Positions 31,196 through 37,895 of a DNA stretch of 64,000 nucleotides are shown one piece after another. Origin of the DNA: Actinobacillus sp. GY-402. Lineage in GTDB: Bacteria; Pseudomonadota; Gammaproteobacteria; Enterobacterales; Pasteurellaceae. Location: assembly GCF_014843355.1 (NCBI RefSeq), contig NZ_CP062137.1, forward strand, positions 2,232,001-2,296,000, in the 5' to 3' direction. The notes under the pieces are model-generated. The model was not told where the DNA came from and did not search any database. It saw only the letters and a program-made list of their open reading frames with translations. How positions within the stretch are numbered: the stretch's first letter is position 1; every line of letters begins with the position of its first letter. The position numbers were made by a program, and so were the translations under genes.

Positions 31196-31553
31196 TAAAT
31201 CTATATTTATAGCACTTACAGTTATAATGTTTTCATTGGTTTTCTATGGATTGATATCTGGTGAGACTAAGAAACATTTAGAATCTATTAGTGAATATAA
31301 TAACTTATCTAATAGTACTTATACGTTATTCAAAAATAATATAATTGATTTTGATGGGGGGCGGGGTGTTTGGTTTGAAGTCGTTTTTGATAAAAATTTT
31401 GAAATAAAAGAATATATATCTTTTATTTTAGAAAAAGGTTTTGTTAAGAGAAAAGATAATATTTATTGCAAAAATAAAAGCTCAATAATCCTAACGTTAG
31501 ATTCAAATCAAGTAAAAAGTTTATATAAGGTAAGTTCTGATGCTTGTGAGTAA
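31188..31553 (+). CDS. cdiI: Putative CDI immunity protein, membrane-anchored (partner of the cdiA tail)
   Basis: A 121-residue protein starting at an ATG that overlaps the cdiA stop (ATGAGTAA) with a GGAGG ribosome site, the coupling expected of cdiI. The N-terminus has one hydrophobic segment (SIFIALTVIMFSLVFYGLI), so it is an inner-membrane anchored protein. The rest is hydrophilic, with FEVVFDKNFEIKEYISFILE and a Cys-containing end. Base content is far more A+T rich than the FHA part of cdiA, as in the toxin tail. I do not recognise a named immunity family. Function is assigned from position only. Confidence 0.7.
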   Translation: MSNKSIFIALTVIMFSLVFYGLISGETKKHLESISEYNNLSNSTYTLFKNNIIDFDGGRGVWFEVVFDKNFEIKEYISFILEKGFVKRKDNIYCKNKSSIILTLDSNQVKSLYKVSSDACE

Positions 31554-31584
31554 AAATAATATTTCAGATTTAACTTGACACTAA

Positions 31585-31698
31585 GGAGAAATAAAACAAG
31601 CAAATTTTGAGCGAGGTAATTTAATAAAAAATAAAAATGGTAGTAGTACGTTTGTACCAACTAGTAATTTACATTTAAATATTGGTGATGATAAATGA
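31585..31698 (+). pseudogene. C-terminal remnant of a lost CDI toxin
   Basis: An open stretch without a start codon encodes about 37 residues ending FVPTSNLHLNIGDDK. It is preceded by in-frame stops at 31576 and 31582 and ends inside the start of the next gene, overlapping it just as cdiA overlaps cdiI. This fits the last part of a toxin whose pretoxin repeat and most of its body have been deleted. Confidence 0.5.
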
Positions 31699-32047
31699 TA
31701 GTAGCGGATTTAAAAAAATAGATTTTTATGGGACAATTACAGATAAAATTCATGCCCAATTATTAATGTTGGAATCTGTTTATAGGCTAACATTATGTTT
31801 ATCTATAGGTTTACCTAATGAAACTGAGGCTGATTATTTTTATGTGGATGTTTTTAATACTAATTATGTTAAAGAAAATAAATTTGTTATGGGGTCAAAA
31901 AGCTTTGTGATTGATGATTTTGATGATATAGAAAATGAAATCAAGATATTTGTAAATAGTATATGTGGGGAAGATTGGGAGGAAATTTTAGTAAAACTTA
32001 GACGCTATTTTGATTGGGAATATGAAAATCACAAATTTATACCGTAA
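31688..32047 (+). CDS. Imm8-like immunity protein, orphaned
   Basis: A 119-residue soluble protein from the ATG at 31688. Its C-terminal pattern (IKIFVNSICGEDWEEILVKL, then DWEYENHKF) resembles the Imm8 immunity family, where a GE.W.E....L.....WE...Y ending is typical; this is recognition from memory and needs a profile search. The cognate toxin is reduced to the short remnant just upstream. It is A+T rich like the other cassette immunity genes. It may still protect against a toxin carried by relatives. Confidence 0.6.
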   Translation: MINDSSGFKKIDFYGTITDKIHAQLLMLESVYRLTLCLSIGLPNETEADYFYVDVFNTNYVKENKFVMGSKSFVIDDFDDIENEIKIFVNSICGEDWEEILVKLRRYFDWEYENHKFIP

Positions 32048-32049
32048 TA

Positions 32050-33333
32050 TTGCTGAACGACATTCAGTGGACACCAAAAGTGAGAGACGCGGAAGCCAAG
32101 CGCCAACAGGCGGAATCTGTGCTTGCCGACCGAAACGCCACGGCAACGGAAAAAGCCGAGGCGCGGCAGATTAAAAGTCAGTCGGAGCAAATCATCAATA
32201 CTTACGGCAAAGGCGGCGATTATCAGATGGCGGTCCGCGCCGTCACCGGCGTACTGCAGGGCCTGGCGACGGGCAATCAAAATGCCGCATGGGTAAACGG
32301 TTTATCGCCGTACGCCAATAATCTTATCAAAACCTATACCACGGATGAACAAGGCCAGGTGAACACTACCGCCAACCTGATGGCGCACGCCATCCTCGGT
32401 GCGCTAGAAGCCTATGCCACCGGCAACCATGCCGCCGCCGGTGCGGCAGGGGCAGTCACAAGCGAAGTGGCGGCAAAACTCATCACCGAACAACTTTATC
32501 ACACTGACCCAAGTAAACTCACCGACGACCAAAAACAGGTAGTGGCCACCTTAAGCCAGGTGACGGCGGGCTTAGCCGGTATAGTAACAAGCGACAGCAC
32601 ACAAAGTGCGGTGAGTGCGGCGGAGATTGGGAAACGGGCGGTGGAGAATAATGAATTATTCGGATATTCCGCAGATACGCTCACCGGATTGGCGATGAAA
32701 GCCCGAGCGGATGCAGTTATTGTACCGTTTGTAGAAAATATTGACGGAAATTCGTTGAAAGCGATGGCGGAAATTCAAACTCAGCAGGCGGAAAGAAACG
32801 AATCCGTCAGAGCGTTAATCGAAAGAGAACACCCGATTATTTATAAAGGCGGTCAGGATACTTATTACATTCTGAGTAAAACAGGAGAGGTTATTTATAT
32901 TGCAAGAGAAATCGTTATGGACGTTGCACCAATGCTGTTGGCACCGGAAATTGCAGTGGGTACAAGATTTTATACTGCTGTCTCTGGAGTGTCTATCGCG
33001 TTATCTTCAAATGCAGCAGTACAACTTGCAAGTGGTCAGGAATTTAATTGGTATGAATTAATAGGTTCTGGAATTTCAGGTGTTGTAACACCTAATCTTA
33101 AAACGGTCAAAGATGTTGTTAGATTTAATATGGGAATTGGAATGGCAACAGGATTAGTTAGTGGTAGTGATCCTATAGAAGGAGCTGGTATTTCTGGTGT
33201 GGCTTCTTATGCAGGAACTAAAATATCCAACCCTATTGCTTCGGCAGTACTTAGTGAAACAATTCAAAAGACTCCTAATTTTTATAAATATACTTTTGAG
33301 GATGATAATAATGATAAAACAAAAAATCATTAA
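32050..33333 (+). CDS. Orphan CdiA-CT cassette 2: likely membrane-acting toxin
   Basis: Open frame of 427 codons with no credible start or signal peptide: it begins mid-repeat (IQWTPKVRDAEAKRQQ), so it appears silent unless recombined into cdiA. After GKRAVENN it continues ELFGYSADTLTGLAMK (shared with cassette 4) and VPFVENIDGNSLKAMAEIQ (shared with the present cdiA tail). The end is rich in Gly/Ala/Val/Ile segments (VSGVSIALSSNAAVQLASG; ELIGSGISGVV; GISGVASYAGTKI) and has no nuclease motif. With a two-TM immunity partner this suggests a pore- or ionophore-type toxin (inference). It overlaps its immunity gene by 23 nt. Confidence 0.75.
   Translation: MLNDIQWTPKVRDAEAKRQQAESVLADRNATATEKAEARQIKSQSEQIINTYGKGGDYQMAVRAVTGVLQGLATGNQNAAWVNGLSPYANNLIKTYTTDEQGQVNTTANLMAHAILGALEAYATGNHAAAGAAGAVTSEVAAKLITEQLYHTDPSKLTDDQKQVVATLSQVTAGLAGIVTSDSTQSAVSAAEIGKRAVENNELFGYSADTLTGLAMKARADAVIVPFVENIDGNSLKAMAEIQTQQAERNESVRALIEREHPIIYKGGQDTYYILSKTGEVIYIAREIVMDVAPMLLAPEIAVGTRFYTAVSGVSIALSSNAAVQLASGQEFNWYELIGSGISGVVTPNLKTVKDVVRFNMGIGMATGLVSGSDPIEGAGISGVASYAGTKISNPIASAVLSETIQKTPNFYKYTFEDDNNDKTKNH
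32056..32652 (+). repeat. Pretoxin repeat, copy 2
   Basis: Homologous to the distal part of copy 1 (from the WTPKVREAEANRQQ coding region) and joined directly after the Imm8-like gene. It keeps the forward USS (32604-32612) and VENN (32641-32652). It lacks the upstream reverse USS. Confidence 0.88.
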
Positions 33334-33541
33334 TTATTTAAATAAATATAATAAAATTAAAATGCTTGTAATCCTTATTCTTCTTTTTCATGGGATATCT
33401 ATTTTACATGTTATTTTTAAAGGAGATATTAATCAGTATTTTTATTTATCTTTTCAGAAAAAAATAAATTTTTATATTTTATTAAATTGGGTGGTGTTAA
33501 TAATTGCTGATTATATTTATAAATGTAAACATTCTAATTAA
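33311..33541 (+). CDS. Small two-TM putative immunity protein (cassette 2)
   Basis: A 76-residue protein from the ATG at 33311, which has GAGG 9 nt upstream. It begins MIKQKIINYLNKYNK and has two hydrophobic segments (MLVILILLFHGISILHVIF and FYILLNWVVLIIADYIY). Size and topology recall the small membrane immunity protein that protects against the E. coli EC93 CdiA ionophore toxin, consistent with the hydrophobic cassette 2 toxin. There is no sequence-level proof. It is A+T rich, with an ATG at 33302 as an alternative start. Confidence 0.65.
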   Translation: MIKQKIINYLNKYNKIKMLVILILLFHGISILHVIFKGDINQYFYLSFQKKINFYILLNWVVLIIADYIYKCKHSN

Positions 33542-33604
33542 TATCAGGCATAATATTATTCATGCATCAATCACAAGGTGTGAAAATGTAAACGGATTGA
33601 GTGA

Positions 33605-34834
33605 TACCACAAAAGCCATGATGACGGTGAAGCGGTCGCCAGCCTTATCACCGAACAACTTTACCACACCGAACCGGACAAACTGACGGACGACCAAAAG
33701 CAGGTAGTGGCCACTCTCAGTCAAGTCACTGCCGGATTAGCCGGTATAGTAACAAGCGACAGCACACAAAGTGCGGTGAGTGCGGCGGAGATTGGGAAAC
33801 GGGCGGTGGAGAATAATTACTTATTCCGCCAAGAAGCCGAAGAAAAAGCCGTATTGGAACGAAAAGTGCGTTTAGGGACAGCGACGGAAGAAGAGGAAAA
33901 CCGTTTGGCGCAAATTAATCTCATTGACCAAATCCGAGATAATGAGATTATGGCGGCTTGTTCACAAGGCGTGAGTTCAGATTCTTGTCAATCCTTAGTA
34001 CAAGAGGCGAACTATGCACAATACGGGTATGAACAAAACTTGGCGTACAACCTGAAATTCAAAGAGCTTTACAGACAGGATTATGAAAATGTCGTAAATA
34101 TTTTACGTGGTAAAGATAAAGATTCGGTAGATTTTGAGAAAATAGCGTTAAGTATTTCGAAAAGTCAAAATATCAGCTTGGATGAAGCGAAGAGTACTTT
34201 ATCCAAGATAATGGTATATAAAGAATTTGCCGATTTGGTCGGAATGGTCAGGGGCGGCACGGCAGTGAAATACGGCGTGAAGTCAAATACGGTCACAAAA
34301 GTCACAATACCGCCAACAAATTATGAAAAAGTCGTTTTTAACGGTGTTGAACTGCATCCTGATTTACCACCGCCGAAAGCCGGTTATGATTTTGAGCCGC
34401 AAAAAGTGAAAGGAAACACGACTTACCAACAATGGAAAGATATTAACGGTTATCGCGGTGAAATTAATCTTGCAAATAATGTAGCTTCCACAGGTAGAAC
34501 CGTCGTTAAATGGGGCGATTCGACCGGAACGCACGGCAGCGATATTATTTCGGTGAATCCGAGAACGGGAGAGGTGGAACTTTGGGATAATAAATATCGT
34601 AGTAGTTCTACAACGGGTAAGATTTCACCGACGTTTGATAATGAAAGAACGCGTGCTAATGCTATTAGAGAAGCTAGAAGGGAAATACAAGAAAATAAAT
34701 CACTTTCTTCTGATGTTCAGCAAAAAGCATTAGAAAATTTGAGAAATGAAAACTTTACTACTTATACAGTTGGGAGTGGGAAAGTAAAAAGCTCGGTGAT
34801 TCAAAAATATTGTAATAATCAGAAATGTCCGTAG
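33605..34834 (+). CDS. Orphan CdiA-CT cassette 3: PD-(D/E)XK-like nuclease toxin
   Basis: Frame open from a stop at 33602; the first plausible start is a GTG at 33707, inside the repeat and without signal peptide. After RAVENN comes a helical region with a Cys pair (ACSQGVSSDSC) typical of CdiA cell-entry regions. The C-terminal domain has HGSDIISVNPRTGEVE then LWDNKYRSS: an Asp followed by a D-x-K strand as in PD-(D/E)XK nucleases, seen in several CDI toxins. The target, DNA or RNA, is not readable. The tail ends with a Cys-rich CNNQKCP. An immunity gene follows after 8 nt. Confidence 0.75.
   Translation, partial: YHKSHDDGEAVASLITEQLYHTEPDKLTDDQKQVVATLSQVTAGLAGIVTSDSTQSAVSAAEIGKRAVENNYLFRQEAEEKAVLERKVRLGTATEEEENRLAQINLIDQIRDNEIMAACSQGVSSDSCQSLVQEANYAQYGYEQNLAYNLKFKELYRQDYENVVNILRGKDKDSVDFEKIALSISKSQNISLDEAKSTLSKIMVYKEFADLVGMVRGGTAVKYGVKSNTVTKVTIPPTNYEKVVFNGVELHPDLPPPKAGYDFEPQKVKGNTTYQQWKDINGYRGEINLANNVASTGRTVVKWGDSTGTHGSDIISVNPRTGEVELWDNKYRSSSTTGKISPTFDNERTRANAIREARREIQENKSLSSDVQQKALENLRNENFTTYTVGSGKVKSSVIQKYCNNQKCP
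33646..33817 (+). repeat. Pretoxin repeat, copy 3 (short)
   Basis: Only the last about 170 nt of the repeat are present, from the ITEQLYHTEPDK region to VENN (33806-33817), including the forward USS (33769-33777). The sequence just upstream (33542-33645) is degraded and matches nothing I recognise. Confidence 0.85.
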
Positions 34835-34842
34835 GAGTTTAT

Positions 34843-35670
34843 ATGAGAATTAAAGATGAGATATTAAGAGAAAGAAGGAGTTATTCAAAAAATGAGTTTA
34901 CATATTCTTATATAAAAAATTTAGAAAAGCCCCCTAAAAATATAGGTAACTGGGGAGATTGTGATTTAACTACTGTAGTTTATGGCTATTGTGTCGGCTA
35001 TAAAGATCTATACGAACCTTTTTTACCGAGAATAATAGAGTGGCTCTCTGAAGGAATTGAGAATAATGAGGAACTCGGTAGTCTTGCTTTTCACCAATAT
35101 GAATTAACCTCTGCTTTAGCTCTTGCCACTTGGCTTAATACAGAAATCAATAATATTGATCTCTGGAAAAACTCCCTAAAATGGCAAGAAGAACTTTATG
35201 GGAATCCCGAATACTTCAAAAAAATGGGGAGGGATGAAAAAGAGATCTTTGCTTTATCTCTCTTACACTATATTCAAGCAGGGGAATATGAAAGGGCTAT
35301 TTCATTTTATCAAGCGGTACAAGGGGATTTGCCCTTTAAACTCAACCATAATATGAGTGGTTTTCGGATTGCCTATGCTTACTGTCTACACTTTTATGAA
35401 GGAAAATTTACGGTAGAACAATTAGAAAAAGCAGCTCGCCCATTTTTAGAAAAATGGTTGCCAATACTTTATACCAAAGGTCGCTCGACAGAAATGTTGT
35501 ATTGGCTGAAAACGGTTTGCGACGCGAGAGAAAAGGAATATACGCCGGAAGAGGTGATTTATACCTTTTATGAATATATACCGGAAGAAGAAAAACCAGA
35601 TTTTGTCAAAGAACTGTTAGGTGAAAAAGTCCCAGAGAAAAAATCGTTTTTTTCTTTTTTTAAATGGTGA
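34843..35670 (+). CDS. Putative immunity protein for cassette 3, all-helical, 275 residues
   Basis: Starts at 34843 with a TAGGAG ribosome site that overlaps the toxin stop codon. The sequence is predicted mostly alpha-helical with repeated aromatic helices (HQYELTSALALATWLN; LSLLHYIQAGEYERAISFYQ; NMSGFRIAYAYCLHFYEG). It has no signal peptide or membrane segment, so it should act in the cytoplasm, in line with a nuclease partner. It is larger than most CDI immunity proteins. I considered DUF1910/DUF1911 (PoNi) families, but the match is not convincing. Its stop codon is overlapped by the next cassette's ATG. Confidence 0.65.
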   Translation: MRIKDEILRERRSYSKNEFTYSYIKNLEKPPKNIGNWGDCDLTTVVYGYCVGYKDLYEPFLPRIIEWLSEGIENNEELGSLAFHQYELTSALALATWLNTEINNIDLWKNSLKWQEELYGNPEYFKKMGRDEKEIFALSLLHYIQAGEYERAISFYQAVQGDLPFKLNHNMSGFRIAYAYCLHFYEGKFTVEQLEKAARPFLEKWLPILYTKGRSTEMLYWLKTVCDAREKEYTPEEVIYTFYEYIPEEEKPDFVKELLGEKVPEKKSFFSFFKW

Positions 35671-37268
35671 TTAATCTTATAGGTATTTGTTCCTATTTTG
35701 ACATAAAAACTGGCGAAATTCCGACCGCACTTTCACGAGACACAGAACACAGCAACGCCAACGTGCAACGGTATGACAAAGCGGAATACGAAGAACGGCT
35801 GGAAACGGCGCAGCTTATCGGCGACATCAGCCAGAATCAAATCGACATTCAGTGGACACCGAAAGTGCGGGAAGCGGAAGCTAACCGACAGCAAGCAGAA
35901 GCGGTGCTAAATAACCAAAACGCCACGACAGCGGAAAAAGCCGAGGCGCGGCAGATTAAAAGTCAGTCGGAGCAAATCATCAACACCTATGGCAAAGGCG
36001 GTGATTATCAACTGGCGGTCCGCGCCGTCACCGGCGTACTGCAGGGCCTGGCGACGGGCAATCAAAATGCCGCATGGGCAAACGGCTTATTGCCGTATGC
36101 TAACAATCTCATCAAAACCTACACCACCGACGAAAGCGGCCAGGTGAACACCACCGCCAACCTGATGGCGCATGCTATGCTCGGCGCGTTGGAAGCCTAT
36201 GCCATTGGCAACCATGCCGAAGTGGGTGCAGCCGGCGCAATCACAAGCGAAGTGGCGGCAAAACTTATCACCGAACAACTTTACCACACCGAACCGGACA
36301 AACTGACGGACGACCAAAAGCAGGTAGTGGCCACCCTCAGTCAAGTCACTGCCGGATTAGCCGGTATAGTAACAAGCGACAGCACACAAAGTGCGGTGAG
36401 TGCGGCGGAGATTGGGAAACGGGCGGTGGAGAATAATGAATTATTCGGATATTCCGCAGATACGCTCACCGGATTGGCGATGAAAGCCCGAGCGGATGCA
36501 GTTATTGCCCCAATAGAACAGCAAGCGAATAAACAGGTTCAGGAAATTGCGACAAAATTAGCTGAATTTGGTGTGGATATGACACCGTTATTAGGCGATG
36601 GAAAAGCATTTTATGATGCTGAAGACGGCATTGATTATATCTTAGCGACGATAGGTGTTCTTCCCGGAGCAGATGCTATAACGAAGCCTTTGAAAGAAGC
36701 GAAGGATTTGTATCAGGCGGCTAAAAAAGCGAAGGCGGCAGGTGCGTTTGAAGAGGCTGTAAAATACCAGAATCTAGCAAATAGTTATACATCTTCTTCT
36801 TTAGAGTATATTTATACTTCAAAAGAAGTAAGGAATGCGTTGGAGAATAAATATGGTAAAGCTAATGTTATTTCAACAACCGTTCCACCAGGTAATGCTA
36901 AAAATGTAAAATTAGCAGGACAAAGACATCCGATAACAGGTGTTCCGTTTGATGAAAAGGGATTTCCTATTTTTGATGATATAGCTAAATATGATACGAA
37001 ATTAGATGTGGTGGAATTTAAGAATATTTCTTATCAGGAACAAATGAAGATGGCTACTAAACAGCTATATCAAGAATTAGGAGATAAGGGATTAAAGATA
37101 AAAGGATTCGATAATGAACAAATTACAGCAATTAAAAATGGGAATGATAAAATTCCAGGGTTTACTTGGCATCATCATCAAGATACGGGACGAATGCAAT
37201 TAATTCCAGAATGGGAACATTCTCAGACAGGACATATAGGTGGTAATAGTATACAAAAAGGAAAATAA
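35664..37268 (+). CDS. Orphan CdiA-CT cassette 4: HNH/WHH-type nuclease toxin
   Basis: A 534-codon frame whose ATG overlaps the stop of the preceding immunity gene (ATGGTGA), so some cytoplasmic translation is possible. It has no signal peptide or TPS domain. About 16 unique codons lead into the pretoxin repeat and VENN. The tail has an Ala-rich helical linker and then a C-terminal nuclease domain: GQRHPITGVPFDEKGFPIF, followed by GFTWHHHQDTGRMQLIP and HSQTGHIGG. This matches the HNH/Endo VII 'WHH' toxin family, predicted DNases. An immunity gene follows 1 nt after the stop. Confidence 0.82.
   Translation: MVINLIGICSYFDIKTGEIPTALSRDTEHSNANVQRYDKAEYEERLETAQLIGDISQNQIDIQWTPKVREAEANRQQAEAVLNNQNATTAEKAEARQIKSQSEQIINTYGKGGDYQLAVRAVTGVLQGLATGNQNAAWANGLLPYANNLIKTYTTDESGQVNTTANLMAHAMLGALEAYAIGNHAEVGAAGAITSEVAAKLITEQLYHTEPDKLTDDQKQVVATLSQVTAGLAGIVTSDSTQSAVSAAEIGKRAVENNELFGYSADTLTGLAMKARADAVIAPIEQQANKQVQEIATKLAEFGVDMTPLLGDGKAFYDAEDGIDYILATIGVLPGADAITKPLKEAKDLYQAAKKAKAAGAFEEAVKYQNLANSYTSSSLEYIYTSKEVRNALENKYGKANVISTTVPPGNAKNVKLAGQRHPITGVPFDEKGFPIFDDIAKYDTKLDVVEFKNISYQEQMKMATKQLYQELGDKGLKIKGFDNEQITAIKNGNDKIPGFTWHHHQDTGRMQLIPEWEHSQTGHIGGNSIQKGK
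35714..36437 (+). repeat. Pretoxin repeat, copy 4
   Basis: Near full-length copy. Similarity to copies 1 and 5 begins at the GAAATTCC just before the reverse USS (35724-35732) and ends at VENN (36426-36437); the forward USS is at 36389-36397. The 5' junction falls within about 10 nt of the USS. Confidence 0.9.
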
Positions 37269-37269
37269 T

Positions 37270-37647
37270 ATGTGGAAAGTGTATAAGAACAGTAATGAAG
37301 ATTTGAATTTTGCTTTAGGATGTCTATATTGTCAATGTATTAGTTTGAGTGAATTTAAATTGTGGATAGAAAAAGTTATTAGAGATACTAATTCAGATAA
37401 TATTCCCAATTATCTATTTGACCTGCTAGATTTTAATGAGCCATTATTTCATATGTCTAATGTTATAGGGTTTACTGTAAAGAATAATCTTTCCGAGGAA
37501 GATAAGTTAGCACTTTATGGAATAGCTTATTTGCGAGGTGTAAAAATATATGATCCTCCGGTTACACGTAATATCGCGTTAAACTATTTAGAAAATAAAC
37601 CTGAAATATCTAATAAATTTAACAGATTTTTTAAGGATATTGTTTAA
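37270..37647 (+). CDS. Putative immunity protein for cassette 4
   Basis: A 125-residue soluble protein; the ATG at 37270 has AAAAGGA upstream inside the toxin 3' end. It is mostly helical (NFALGCLYCQCISLSEFKLWIEKVI) and acidic to neutral. There is no signal peptide or membrane segment, consistent with neutralising a cytoplasmic DNase. I do not recognise the family by name; assignment is by position immediately after an HNH/WHH toxin. Base content is A+T rich. Confidence 0.65.
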   Translation: MWKVYKNSNEDLNFALGCLYCQCISLSEFKLWIEKVIRDTNSDNIPNYLFDLLDFNEPLFHMSNVIGFTVKNNLSEEDKLALYGIAYLRGVKIYDPPVTRNIALNYLENKPEISNKFNRFFKDIV

Positions 37648-37680
37648 GTTAAAATAATTTTTTAATAAAATTTAGAACAA

Positions 37681-37895
37681 GGGTATAACTACGGCTTCGG
37701 CATCAAAAACACCCGATAACAGATATCCTATTTGATAGAAAAGAATTCTCAAATTATTACATATATAAATTTGGTGAATATTATTGGAATAATTCTGCAT
37801 TTATGGATGCATTAAAAGCCACATTGCCGTTATTTTTACCGTTAGCAATATTAGATTTAATATATACTTTAGCTAAAAGAAAAATAAAAAAGTAG
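37681..37895 (+). pseudogene. Broken fragment: FHA-2 scrap plus C-terminus of a membrane protein
   Basis: Positions about 37684-37702 match the cdiA DNA for YGFGI near 29240. The match then breaks for about 200 nt and resumes at about 37911. The inserted piece encodes, without a start codon, a tail beginning HPITDILFDRKEF and ending with a hydrophobic segment (ATLPLFLPLAILDLIYTLA) and KRKIKK. It may be the end of a lost immunity or toxin gene. The HPIT..-FD.K.F resemblance to cassette 4 is noted but could be chance. Confidence 0.5.

Noticed and set aside
33504-33686. 60-codon frame between the cassette 2 immunity gene and copy 3
   Set aside because: Crosses the degraded junction in a different frame from the pretoxin repeat and has no ribosome site; best seen as debris.
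34843-35670. Assignment of the cassette 3 immunity protein to PoNi (DUF1910/DUF1911)
   Set aside because: Overall helical size is similar but I could not match conserved motifs with confidence.
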